10,588 bases of DNA from CAYYGL01 sp964471235 (GCA_964471235.1 CAYYGL010000173.1:1-10588); one strand, 5' to 3'; shown: positions 1-7,086, numbered from the stretch's first letter. Notes: generated by a model not told the origin, from the letters alone. Translations and numbers: made by a program.

Positions 1-1
1 C

Positions 2-1279
2 AGCCTTACCAGCCAGGTCAGCAAAACCCATCAGATTAAGACCGGGGTGGAGTTCCGCACCCATGAATTGAAATTTACCGAGTTCAAATTGATTCCGGAG
101 CGCGTGGGCGGTGTGGAGGTACGGCCATTCCGACCGGCGATTCCCCCGCGCAATTCCCCCTTCCATAATCGCTATGTTCATAAACCAAGGGAATTTGCCG
201 CCTACATCCAGGATAAGATGGAGTTTGAATTCATGATCGTCAACCTGGGGCTGCGCTATGACTGGTTTGACCCCAACGCCCCGGTGCCAACCGACCTGGG
301 CGATCCGGCGAACCCGGACAAATTCAAATCCGCCAGCATCAAGAGCTTGATCAGCCCCCGGCTGGGGATTGCTTACCCCATTACCAACCGGGGCGTGCTT
401 CACTTTTCGGTGGGTAAATTTTTCCAGATGCCCCTCTTTCAATTTCTTTACGCCAACTCCGAATTTGAGGTGGAAATCGGAAGGTTGAAAACATTGATGG
501 GCAACGCCGATCTGGAACCGCAAAAAACCACTGCTTACGAGGTGGGCTTCCAGCAGCAACTGACCGACAACCTGGCGTTTGACCTGACCGTGTATTACAA
601 AGACATCCGGGATTTGCTGGGTACCGAAATTTACCAGTTGACCAAGGGGGCGGATTTATATGCCCGCTATGAAAACCGGGATTTCGGCACCTCCCGGGGA
701 TTCACCTTTGCGCTGACCCAGCGCCATTCCGACTGGCTGGCAGCCTCAATCGATTATACATTCATGAAGGCAGAAGGCAACGCCTCCGAACCGAATGCCT
801 CTTTTGTGGATCGGCGGGCGAACCGGGAACCGGAAAAGCGCCTGGTTCCATTGGATTGGGACCAGCGACATACCCTCAATGCTTCCATTACCATGAGCGC
901 TGATCATGGGAGATTCGGGATCACCCTGCTGGGCAGGTATGGTAGCGGGCTGCCCTACACCCCCCGCTTCCTGAACGTGCGCCGCGCTTTCGAGAATACT
1001 GCCCGTTCTCCCCAGACATTGACGTTTGATCTTAAATCCAATTACGACATCCGGGTTGCCGGGCATAAAATTTCCTTCTTCGTAAAAGTGTTTAATTTAT
1101 TCGACCGTCGGAATGAAGTTATTGTCTATCCCAGCACCGGAAGAGCCGGTTTCAACCTGGAATACCGCCAATCCGGGCAGGTAAAGGGAATTAACACGGT
1201 GGAAGATTTTTTCTTTAATCCGCCGTTCCATTTTTCTCCGCCCCGGCAGATTCGTGCCGGCGTCAATGTGCTGCTGTGA
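2..1279 (+). CDS. TonB-dependent outer-membrane receptor, C-terminal barrel (5' end outside window)
   Basis: This is the last 425 residues of a TonB-dependent receptor, an outer-membrane barrel that imports large or scarce ligands using energy passed on by TonB. The frame is open to the left edge, so position 2 is only the first complete codon; the GTG at 47 is internal. Visible barrel signs are alternating amphipathic strands such as 'QIKTGVEFR', 'AAYIQDK' and 'VNLGLRYDWFDPN', then 'SPRLGIAYP', 'LHFSVGKFFQMP', 'LEPQKTTAYEVGFQQQL' and 'DLTVYYKDIRDL', which are typical of receptor barrels from FCB-group bacteria. The plug domain, TonB box and any carboxypeptidase-like N-terminal domain lie outside the window. 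The protein ends in 'AGVNVLL' rather than an aromatic residue, slightly unusual for a barrel. The ligand cannot be told. A PorV-like gene follows after 188 bp. Confidence 0.93.
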   Translation, partial: SLTSQVSKTHQIKTGVEFRTHELKFTEFKLIPERVGGVEVRPFRPAIPPRNSPFHNRYVHKPREFAAYIQDKMEFEFMIVNLGLRYDWFDPNAPVPTDLGDPANPDKFKSASIKSLISPRLGIAYPITNRGVLHFSVGKFFQMPLFQFLYANSEFEVEIGRLKTLMGNADLEPQKTTAYEVGFQQQLTDNLAFDLTVYYKDIRDLLGTEIYQLTKGADLYARYENRDFGTSRGFTFALTQRHSDWLAASIDYTFMKAEGNASEPNASFVDRRANREPEKRLVPLDWDQRHTLNASITMSADHGRFGITLLGRYGSGLPYTPRFLNVRRAFENTARSPQTLTFDLKSNYDIRVAGHKISFFVKVFNLFDRRNEVIVYPSTGRAGFNLEYRQSGQVKGINTVEDFFFNPPFHFSPPRQIRAGVNVLL

Positions 1280-1293
1280 AAGTGATACCGGCG

Positions 1294-1348
1294 ACCCGGA
1301 ACAACAACACTTGGTTGGTTCACCCGAAACGACAAAACTTGTTTTGTC
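1294..1348. repeat. Two tandem copies of a 27-28 bp palindromic unit
   Basis: Unit 1 is 1294-1321 and unit 2 is 1322-1348. Both begin ACCCG and share AAC.ACAA.ACTTG.TT.G, with about 22 of 27 positions identical. Unit 2 holds a perfect inverted repeat, GACAAAAC-TT-GTTTTGTC (1331-1348). Unit 1 keeps only part of that symmetry, as if decayed. A further ACCC at 1349 may start a third, lost unit. They lie 15 bp after the receptor stop codon, so the hairpin would form in the 3' UTR of that transcript. It has no following T-run, so I call it a repeat rather than a terminator. Confidence 0.7.
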
Positions 1349-1394
1349 ACCCACCTCAGAACCGGGAAACGCCAGTAAAGGAAATAGGGCATAA

Positions 1395-1420
1395 GGAGGA
1401 GCAGCATCTCCTCCACATTT
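1395..1420 (+). terminator. Possible terminator hairpin between receptor and PorV-like gene
   Basis: GGAGGAG (1395-1401), a 6-nt loop CAGCAT, and CTCCTCC (1408-1414) form a perfect 7-bp GC-rich stem. It is followed by ACATTTTA, a short and imperfect T-run. It could end the receptor transcript. The left arm resembles a ribosome binding site, but no start codon at a useful distance opens a convincing frame there. Confidence 0.35.
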
Positions 1421-1467
1421 TACGCATGATATTTTAGTTAATCATTATATTTTCCGGAGGATTAGCG

Positions 1468-2493
1468 ATGAAAGTTTTCTTAAAATTATTGCTGGTGATG
1501 GTGATGGTCATACCCCAATGGGCGCATGCCCAGTTTGCCGGGCAGAGTAAAACCGGCATCACAGCCGGGACGTTTTTGTCCATAGAAGTGGGTGCCCGTG
1601 CCAAGGCAATGGGCGGCGCTTTTGTCGCCCGGGCGAATGACGTTTCCGCCCTGTACTGGAATCCGTCAGGGATTGCCATGAACACCTCGCATGCGGTGAT
1701 GTTCTCTCATAGTGAATGGCTGGCAGATGTCAATTTTGATTTTGCCGGGGTGACCCTGCCTCTGGGCAATGTGGGCACCATCGGGGCATTTGTCACCAGT
1801 GTGACCATGCCGGATATGGAGGTGACCACGGTGTTCGAGCCGGAAGGCAATGGCGAACTCTTCAGCGCCAGTGATATTGCCATCGGCTTATCTTATGCCC
1901 GGCGCCTGACCGATCGATTTGCCATCGGGTTTAACGCCAAATTTATCCAGGAAAAAATCTTTCACATGACCGCTCAGACCGCTGCCCTGGACCTGGGAAC
2001 GGTATTCCGCACCAGCTTCAACAATATGCTCCTGGGATTCAGCATCAGCAATTTTGGCGGCGACATGAAACTCTCCGGCATCGACACCCAGGTGGAACAC
2101 GATATTGCCCCCGATGAGTTCGGCAATAACGGGCGTATTTTTGCCAACCTGGAAACCGAATCGTTTCAATTGCCGTTAATTTTCCGACTGGGCGTTGCCA
2201 TGGATGTATTCCACACCGAAAACAACACCCTCACGGTTGCTATTGATGGCGTGGCACCCAATGACAACAACCAGTACCTGAACGTGGGGGGAGAATACAC
2301 GTTTAGTGATTTGCTCTCCCTGCGCGCCGGGTACAAAACATTGTTTTTGGATCAAAGTGAAGAAGGGCTGACCCTGGGCGCCGGACTGCAAACCAAATTG
2401 TTCACCAGCGGTAAAATTGCGTTTGATTATTCCTACGGCGATTTCGGACTGTTGAACAATGTCCAGGAGTTCTCCCTGACAATTTATTTCTGA
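1468..2493 (+). CDS. PorV/PorQ-family outer-membrane barrel protein
   Basis: A 341-residue exported protein of the PorV/PorQ (UPF0164-like, FadL-related) family. In Bacteroidota, PorV is the outer-membrane shuttle of the type IX secretion system that hands substrates to the sortase PorU; many relatives outside that phylum have no assigned role. A signal peptide spans residues 1-21 (MKVF..., hydrophobic run, then AHA before Q22). The family hallmark follows at about 39-68: 'IEVGARAKAMGGAFVA' and then 'DVSALYWNPSG'. The rest is alternating barrel strands with conserved 'DLGTVFR' and 'LSLRAGYK' segments, ending in an aromatic residue ('SLTIYF') as expected for BAM-inserted barrels. The start is supported by CCGGAGG at 1454-1460, 7 bases before the ATG. 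Its place right after a TonB receptor is a recurrent arrangement in such genomes. A secretion role is not shown here: no PorU or other type IX component is in the window. Confidence 0.87.
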   Translation: MKVFLKLLLVMVMVIPQWAHAQFAGQSKTGITAGTFLSIEVGARAKAMGGAFVARANDVSALYWNPSGIAMNTSHAVMFSHSEWLADVNFDFAGVTLPLGNVGTIGAFVTSVTMPDMEVTTVFEPEGNGELFSASDIAIGLSYARRLTDRFAIGFNAKFIQEKIFHMTAQTAALDLGTVFRTSFNNMLLGFSISNFGGDMKLSGIDTQVEHDIAPDEFGNNGRIFANLETESFQLPLIFRLGVAMDVFHTENNTLTVAIDGVAPNDNNQYLNVGGEYTFSDLLSLRAGYKTLFLDQSEEGLTLGAGLQTKLFTSGKIAFDYSYGDFGLLNNVQEFSLTIYF

Positions 2494-2526
2494 GTGGTGA
2501 GTGGTAGAGTGGTGATTGGTGAGTGG
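2491..2526. repeat. Degenerate 7-bp tandem repeat (TGAGTGG) over the PorV-like stop codon
   Basis: Five units run end to end: TGAGTGG (2491-2497), TGAGTGG (2498-2504), TAGAGTGG (2505-2512), TGATTGG (2513-2519), TGAGTGG (2520-2526). The first TGA is the stop codon of the preceding gene, so the repeat starts exactly at the end of the coding region. Confidence 0.7.
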
Positions 2527-2559
2527 ATTCGGTTCCTTGCACCTGGATGAAAACGGCTG

Positions 2560-2582
2560 ACGTTTCACGCACCACGTTTCAC
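2560..2582. repeat. Direct repeat ACGTTTCAC, period 14
   Basis: ACGTTTCAC occurs at 2560-2568 and again at 2574-2582, separated by GCACC. It lies in the same 164-bp gap as the 7-bp repeat at 2491-2526. The two together occupy much of the space before the foldase gene. Confidence 0.5.
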
Positions 2583-2657
2583 TTATCATTTGTCGTGGCG
2601 CAACGGGTAAAAGCCAGAAGGCGGTATTGTTCTAAACCTTTTCAGTGAATCATTACA

Positions 2658-4463
2658 ATGATTTTAACAAATCTGTTTATACATTCAAACCGGTGGAGAA
2701 ACACAATACGTCTTGTATTCATCACCGGTTTTTTTCTGTTTACTGCCTGCGGAGACGAGACCGTCACCGATCAAACCGTGGTTGCCCGCATCGGGGATCA
2801 AGCCATCACCGCGCACGATTTCCGGATTCAATATGAACTTGCTCCTCCCGGAGTAAAACCAACTGCTAAGGACATCATTCAACGCAAACGGGAATTTTTG
2901 CAGCGTATTGCAGAGGATAAGCTGTATGCCCTTGCCGGGGAAGAAAACGGATTGGATAAAGCTCCGGAGGTGGAGAAAGTTTTAAAGTGGTATGAAAAAA
3001 AAGCAGTTATCCGGGAGTTGTATCGGGATGAAATCAAAGACCGGGTAAAAGTGGATGAGGCGGAATTGCGACAGGCATTTGTGATGTTGAACCAGCGGTT
3101 GTACCTGCGGCAGATTGTAGTGAAGACCGAACCCCAGGCCAGGGAAATTTACCGGCGGCTGCAAAACGGCGAATCATACGAGGACATTGCCATGAGCCTG
3201 GCATCTTCCGAAGAGGAACTTCAGCATTACCTGACGCCCCAACAGTTTACCTGGGGTGACCTGGATGAAAACTTCGAGACCGCGGTGTTCGGGTTAAATT
3301 TAAAGGAAACGTCCGCGCCCATCAAAACCGCTGCCGGTTACCACCTGGTGCAGTTGGTAAACCGCACCCGCAACCTGCTGCTCACCGAGTATGACTACCA
3401 ATCGCGGCGTCATTATGTGGAAACGATTATCCGGCGGCGCCGGGAAGCACAACTGGCAAAAGAGTATCTCCACCGCCTGGGAGAGAAACTGCACCCCCGG
3501 GCAAATGGTCCGGTTCTGCTAAAATTATCGAAGCGGGCACAATCGGCACTGATGCAAAACGAGCATCACAAACCGGTGCCGCCTTACGCCCAATATCCGT
3601 TGGTGCTCCCCGGGATACAGGATTTACTGGGGGAAACCCTGGTAATTTACGAGGGAGGAATGTGGACTGTGGAGGATTTTTTTAACCGGGTCAAACAGAT
3701 GCCGCCTGACAAACGCCCCGATTTGAGTGACCCGGGGAAATTGCAGGTTGCCCTCGCCCTGATGGTGCGGGATGAGTTCCTGGCACAGGAAGGGTATCGC
3801 CGAGAATTGGAACATCGCCCTGCGGTGCAAGCGGAAGTGGAACGGATTCGGGAAGATATTTTAACCGAAAAAATGCGCCATACTCTGCTGGATACCGTGC
3901 AGATAAGCGACCGGGAGATTCGTCAATTTTATGAGAAAAATATTACCCGATATCAAATTCCGGAGACCATCAACATCCGGGAAATTATGGTGCGGAAACG
4001 CCCCCTGGCGGATTCTCTATACCGGCTTATCCGCCAGGGGGCGGATATGGCAAAACTGGCGAAACAATATTCAGTGCGGAAATGGGCGGCAAAAAAAGGA
4101 GGCGAATTGGGTTATTTTTCCCGGGACGCTTTCGGCAGTGTCGGTAAAGCCGCATTTCAACGGAATGTGGGTGAGCTTTCCCCGCCGGTGCCGGTGAAGA
4201 TCGATACCTTCACCGTTGGATACTCGGTCTTCAGGGTGATTGACCGGAAACCGGCGATCACACAACCGTTTGAAAAAATCTACAACAAAGTGGCAGCCGA
4301 CGCTCTCAAAGGAAAAAAGCAATTGACGGAAGAACGATTCTTAACCGCCCTTCGGAAGAAATACCCGGTATGGCTTAATGAGGACGCCCTCACATCCATT
4401 CAAACCACCGATGAGCTGGGCACCGGTCGGGCAATGGATTTTGTGGTGATGCGGAAGGATTGA
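2658..4463 (+). CDS. Lipoprotein peptidyl-prolyl cis-trans isomerase, SurA/PpiC-like with two parvulin segments
   Basis: A 601-residue periplasmic foldase likely anchored to a membrane. Residues 12-31 form a lipoprotein signal: RW-R, a hydrophobic run, then 'FTAC' with C31 as the lipidated residue; Phe at -3 departs from the usual Leu. Position +2 is Gly, with no inner-membrane-retaining Asp, so the outer membrane is likely. Residues about 40-140 resemble the SurA N-terminal chaperone region ('VVARIGDQAITAHDF', 'LQRIAEDKLY'). A first parvulin-like segment (about 147-237) is degenerate, keeping 'YLRQIVV' and 'AAGYHLVQLVN' but lacking the GG-LG loop. The second (about 437-533) is canonical: 'NIREIMV', 'GGELGYFSRDAF', 'VGELSPPVPV', 'GYSVFRVIDRKP'. 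The SurA order suggests a chaperone for outer-membrane barrels, which fits the barrel genes around it. The ATG at 2658 has only a weak ribosome binding site, but it is the only usual start that keeps the signal sequence; its 11-residue lead before RW is somewhat long. Confidence 0.9.
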   Translation: MILTNLFIHSNRWRNTIRLVFITGFFLFTACGDETVTDQTVVARIGDQAITAHDFRIQYELAPPGVKPTAKDIIQRKREFLQRIAEDKLYALAGEENGLDKAPEVEKVLKWYEKKAVIRELYRDEIKDRVKVDEAELRQAFVMLNQRLYLRQIVVKTEPQAREIYRRLQNGESYEDIAMSLASSEEELQHYLTPQQFTWGDLDENFETAVFGLNLKETSAPIKTAAGYHLVQLVNRTRNLLLTEYDYQSRRHYVETIIRRRREAQLAKEYLHRLGEKLHPRANGPVLLKLSKRAQSALMQNEHHKPVPPYAQYPLVLPGIQDLLGETLVIYEGGMWTVEDFFNRVKQMPPDKRPDLSDPGKLQVALALMVRDEFLAQEGYRRELEHRPAVQAEVERIREDILTEKMRHTLLDTVQISDREIRQFYEKNITRYQIPETINIREIMVRKRPLADSLYRLIRQGADMAKLAKQYSVRKWAAKKGGELGYFSRDAFGSVGKAAFQRNVGELSPPVPVKIDTFTVGYSVFRVIDRKPAITQPFEKIYNKVAADALKGKKQLTEERFLTALRKKYPVWLNEDALTSIQTTDELGTGRAMDFVVMRKD

Positions 4464-4528
4464 TTTGGTTATTGGTAAAAAACGCGTAACTTTTTCCCTT
4501 TACAATTTACCCAAACAAGGAGAATTAT

Positions 4529-6163
4529 ATGAATGGTCTGGATTGGGCGATCATGGGTCTTTACATCGCAGTGCTGTTGTGGATAAGCTTTCGAATCGGG
4601 AAAAGCCAAACCGATGAGGTGGATTACTACCTGGGCAGTAAAAAAATTCACTGGTTTCCGGTGGGAGTATCCACCATGGCGACCCAATTGAGTACCAATT
4701 CCATGTTGGGAGCACCGGCTTTCGTGGCGTTTTCATTGGGCGGGGGGTTACTTTGGCTTCAATATGAGCTTGCTGTTCCCCTGGCAATGATCTTCATTAT
4801 GATTTTCCTGGTACCTTTTTTTAAGCGCTCCGGTGTGATCTCAATTTACGAATACCTGGAACTCCGCCTGGGGCCCGTCACCCGGCTGCTGTTAAGTGTG
4901 CTGTTTCAATTTATTCTGGCATTTGGCACCGGGGTCACAGTTTACGGCATTTCGATTGTATTGCAAGTCTGCCTGGGAATGCCCTTCTGGCTGGCGGTAA
5001 TGCTCTTGGGGGTGGTAACCGTTATCTATGACGCTCTGGGCGGCATCAAAAGCGTTATTGTATCGGATGTGCTCCAGATGGCAATTTTGCTGGTAGGCAT
5101 CATCGTGGCAGGGATTTACGCCGTCTCTTTTAGCGGCGGGTTCTCCGATGTCATCCGGAATTTTGATCCTCAGCGGATGCAGGCACTGGATTTATCCGGC
5201 ACCGGATTGGGAGACGGCGCAACTTTTGCCTTTCTCCCCATGCTGTTTGGAGGACTGTTTCTTTACATCTCTTATTACGGTTGCAACCAGACCCAGGTGC
5301 AGCGGCATCTATCCACCAAAAACATTGATGACACCAATATGGCGCTCACCATGAACGGTATCTTCCGCTTTCCGGTGGTGGTGGGCTATTGTCTGTTAGG
5401 TGTTGCCATTGGCGCATTTGCAACCATTCACCCCAATTTTATAACCTCCCTCCCCACCCGGGAAGTCTTACAAAACGGTGCGGTGCAGCAGGTGCCCAAC
5501 TACAATGCCGCAGTACCGATTTTCGTTCTCAGTTATCTTCCCCACGGCGTCATCGGTATCATCATTATTGCCCTGTTTGCCGCCGCCATGTCCAGCCTGG
5601 ATTCCACGCTGAATTCCCTCAGCGCCATCACCGTGCGAGACATCTTTGACCGCTATTTCCCCGGCAAAAACCCACGCACTCCCAAACAATCCCTGCTGTT
5701 GTCCAAGCTGATAACCGTTTTCTGGGGATTTGCCTGTGTCAGCTTCTCTTTTTTTGTGGGAAACATCTCCGACTCGATTATTGTCTCCATCAACAAAATC
5801 GGCTCCCTGGCGAATGGTCCCATTCTGGCAGCTTTTCTATTAGCCATCCTCACCAAACGCGCCAATGACTGGGGGACCGTCATGGGAATTATTGCCGGGT
5901 TTGCGGTGAACCTCTATCTCTGGGTGGCAGTGCCAGGGGTTTCCTGGCTGTGGTGGAACGTGATTGGCTGTGTGGTGACTTTTGGCATCGGTTACCTGAG
6001 CAGCTATGGATTTGCCCCCCCGGCACCGGAAAAATTGGTCAATCACATCTGGCGGAAAGATATTGGCAAAGAGTATTTTCAATACACTAAAAATTGGAAT
6101 ATCTATTATGGTATTCTGATTGCCTGGTTTCTGGTCATCCTGGCAATTATTGCGCTTGTTTAG
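4529..6163 (+). CDS. Sodium:solute symporter (SSS/SLC5 family)
   Basis: A 544-residue inner-membrane transporter that uses the Na+ gradient to import a small organic solute, of the family that includes vSGLT and PutP. Some 13-14 hydrophobic segments are visible. Family motifs: 'DYYLGSKKIHWFPVG.S..ATQLSTNS' (about 32-58) after the first membrane helix, 'IYEYLELRLG' (106-115), 'IYDALGGIKSVIVSDVLQM' (166-184), 'GCNQTQVQRHLSTKN' (251-265), and 'AAAMSSLDSTLNSLSAIT' (351-368), where the Ser/Asp cluster matches the Na2 sodium site. 'DIFDRYF' follows, as in many members. The start is fixed by AAGGAG seven bases before the ATG. The substrate (sugar, sugar acid, amino acid or other) cannot be read from the sequence, and no catabolic genes adjoin to suggest one. 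It starts 65 bp after the foldase gene and could be co-transcribed with it. Confidence 0.95.
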   Translation: MNGLDWAIMGLYIAVLLWISFRIGKSQTDEVDYYLGSKKIHWFPVGVSTMATQLSTNSMLGAPAFVAFSLGGGLLWLQYELAVPLAMIFIMIFLVPFFKRSGVISIYEYLELRLGPVTRLLLSVLFQFILAFGTGVTVYGISIVLQVCLGMPFWLAVMLLGVVTVIYDALGGIKSVIVSDVLQMAILLVGIIVAGIYAVSFSGGFSDVIRNFDPQRMQALDLSGTGLGDGATFAFLPMLFGGLFLYISYYGCNQTQVQRHLSTKNIDDTNMALTMNGIFRFPVVVGYCLLGVAIGAFATIHPNFITSLPTREVLQNGAVQQVPNYNAAVPIFVLSYLPHGVIGIIIIALFAAAMSSLDSTLNSLSAITVRDIFDRYFPGKNPRTPKQSLLLSKLITVFWGFACVSFSFFVGNISDSIIVSINKIGSLANGPILAAFLLAILTKRANDWGTVMGIIAGFAVNLYLWVAVPGVSWLWWNVIGCVVTFGIGYLSSYGFAPPAPEKLVNHIWRKDIGKEYFQYTKNWNIYYGILIAWFLVILAIIALV

Positions 6164-6233
6164 GCTTTCAGGGTGTAGAAAGATACGAAAGTATTCAAGC
6201 TGCAAAAGTTTACCATCTCCGGAGTTAATCGCC

Positions 6234-6273
6234 GAATCCCATCACGAGGTGACCTTCTCGGGGATAGGGATTC
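6234..6273. terminator. Hairpin between convergent genes, overlapping the small gene's stop codon
   Basis: GAATCCC (6234-6240) pairs with GGGATTC (6267-6273). Inside it ATC (6241-6243) pairs with GAT (6263-6265) and CGAG (6245-6248) with CTCG (6257-6260), around a short loop. This gives about 14 bp with small bulges. It sits between the symporter end and the - strand gene and overlaps the latter's stop codon (6272-6274). No T-run follows on either strand, so intrinsic termination is doubtful. It may block read-through or protect 3' ends from exonucleases. Confidence 0.4.
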
Positions 6274-6583
6274 AATGAGTCTTTCCTGTTTTGCGGAACA
6301 AATCCACAAACAGGCAGGCGGTTCCCCGGAATTGTTCGTCACTACGGAAAATTTCATACAATTTCTTACCTACAAATTGACCGCCAAAGAATGCCCCGAT
6401 CAACACCGGGAAGGTGATGAGCTGGTAACCCAAGCCGGAGGTCAGGCGGGCGATGATCACCAGGGGAACCGGTAAATGGATTGCCAGAATCCACTGCAAT
6501 GAAAACTTTCGGGTATCCGCCCGCCAGTATCCAAAGGGCAAGTTGAGCAAAAAGACAAAAATTGCCACGTACAACAGCGTCAT
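6272..6583 (-). CDS. Small uncharacterised inner-membrane protein, three membrane segments
   Basis: A 103-residue protein with no function I can assign. Hydrophobic segments lie at about 2-17 ('LLYVAIFVFLLNLPFGYW'), 30-47 ('WILAIHLPVPLVIIARL') and 50-72 ('LGYQLITFPVLIGAFFGGQ'), followed by a charged, probably cytosolic tail with one Cys (C90). The pattern NLPFGYWR...KFSLQW..AIHLPVP resembles small conserved hypothetical membrane proteins I recall from several phyla; this is memory, not a search. The ATG at 6583 is chosen over an upstream in-frame ATG at 6742. An AAGGAG site lies just ahead of it, a sigma70-like promoter (6615-6643) lies between the two candidates, and the longer N-terminus reads like untranslated DNA. 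It is transcribed towards the symporter gene, with 108 bp between them. Confidence 0.75.
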   Translation of the reverse strand: MTLLYVAIFVFLLNLPFGYWRADTRKFSLQWILAIHLPVPLVIIARLTSGLGYQLITFPVLIGAFFGGQFVGKKLYEIFRSDEQFRGTACLFVDLFRKTGKTH

Positions 6584-6614
6584 TGAATTTCTCCTTCCAT
6601 ACTGTTTCCGGAAA

Positions 6615-6643
6615 AATATAGCCATTCTTACGAAAGAAATCAA
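6615..6643 (-). promoter_or_regulatory. Sigma70-like promoter for the small membrane protein
   Basis: On the - strand, TTGATT (6638-6643) and TATATT (6615-6620) are separated by exactly 17 bases. A start of transcription near 6608 would give a leader of about 25 nt containing the AAGGAG site before the ATG at 6583. Boxes, spacing and leader length agree with one another, which also argues that the gene does not begin at the upstream ATG. Confidence 0.6.
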
Positions 6644-6773
6644 CCGGGTGCTACGTCCCACCGGCAGACCTGCCGAGCGGAAATGGGCTTGCCGGCAACT
6701 GTACGTGCTGTGCACGGTTGTGCGAATAGTGCATTTCAGCATTGTAAATCCGTCGCTTCAATTCACTCGCTGC

Positions 6774-6805
6774 GGAAGGAATCCCGTTCCAATGGAATCC
6801 CTTCC
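6774..6805. repeat. Compound palindrome and direct repeat
   Basis: GGAAGG (6774-6779) pairs with CCTTCC (6800-6805), and the centre TTCCA-A-TGGAA (6787-6797) is itself a palindrome. The octamer GGAATCCC also occurs twice in direct orientation (6778-6785 and 6794-6801, period 16). Its core GAATCCC recurs at 6234-6240 in the hairpin after the symporter gene. No T-run follows. Confidence 0.5.
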
Positions 6806-6850
6806 CGGACGATCTAAAGAGTTGCCGCAACGTGAAAGAGATAACCATCT

Positions 6851-6878
6851 GTTCGTTGCGAACGTTGTGTTCGTTGCG
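6851..6878. repeat. 10-bp direct repeat GTTCGTTGCG, period 18
   Basis: GTTCGTTGCG lies at 6851-6860 and again at 6869-6878. The first copy with the next three bases also makes a small hairpin, GTTCG-TTG-CGAAC (6851-6863). Confidence 0.5.
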
Positions 6879-6900
6879 GTAGGACAACCTGAGTAGTGAC

Positions 6901-6926
6901 ATTCGTGTTAATTCGTGAAATTCGTG
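6901..6926. repeat. Short-period ATTCGTG repeat
   Basis: ATTCGTG occurs at 6901-6907, 6911-6917 and 6920-6926, with TTA and AA as spacers, so the period is 9-10. It is flanked by AT-rich bases. In the - strand frame it reads as Asn/His-Glu-Phe runs, the sort of peptide that produces false genes. Confidence 0.6.
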
Positions 6927-7080
6927 GTTAAATTCCCCAAAATCGCAAAACAAATGACCGGCAAGGATGCTTGTGGCGCTGCTCCAAAGGAGTCCGTTGG
7001 ACCATCCCGTTTGGGTCGCATGATCCGGAGAATATACAAAAACCGTAAGCAGGTTGACAGAACCAGGCACCTCATTCCCG

Positions 7081-7086
7081 TATAAT
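7081..7086 (+). promoter_or_regulatory. Possible -10 box upstream of the DsbD-N/barrel gene
   Basis: A perfect TATAAT lies 48 bases before the ATG at 7135. A perfect TTGACA lies upstream (7054-7059), but the spacer is 21 bases, well over the usual 16-18. Either only the -10 box counts, another sigma factor is used, or the pairing is chance. Confidence 0.35.

Noticed and set aside
1446..1451. TATATT just before the PorV-like gene as a -10 box
   Set aside because: Transcription would start inside the CCGGAGG ribosome binding site and no -35 box is present at the right distance.
1468..2493. Evidence for a type IX secretion system
   Set aside because: A PorV-like protein alone is not enough. 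No PorU, Sov/SprA, GldK-N or C-terminal sorting domain is seen, and PorV-like proteins occur in genomes without the system.
2645..2836. A 63-codon frame overlapping the start of the foldase gene
   Set aside because: The foldase frame carries the lipoprotein signal and continues for 601 residues. The short frame is rich in Arg, His and Cys and has no support.
6453..6896. A + strand open frame of 147 codons over the small membrane gene and its promoter
   Set aside because: It is antisense to a gene with a better start signal and promoter, and its peptide shows no recognisable pattern.
6651..7070. A - strand open frame of 139 codons in the divergent region
   Set aside because: It runs through the ATTCGTG repeat and several palindromes, has no good ribosome binding site, and its peptide is low in hydrophobic core and rich in Ser, Arg and His. 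It looks like an accidental open frame.
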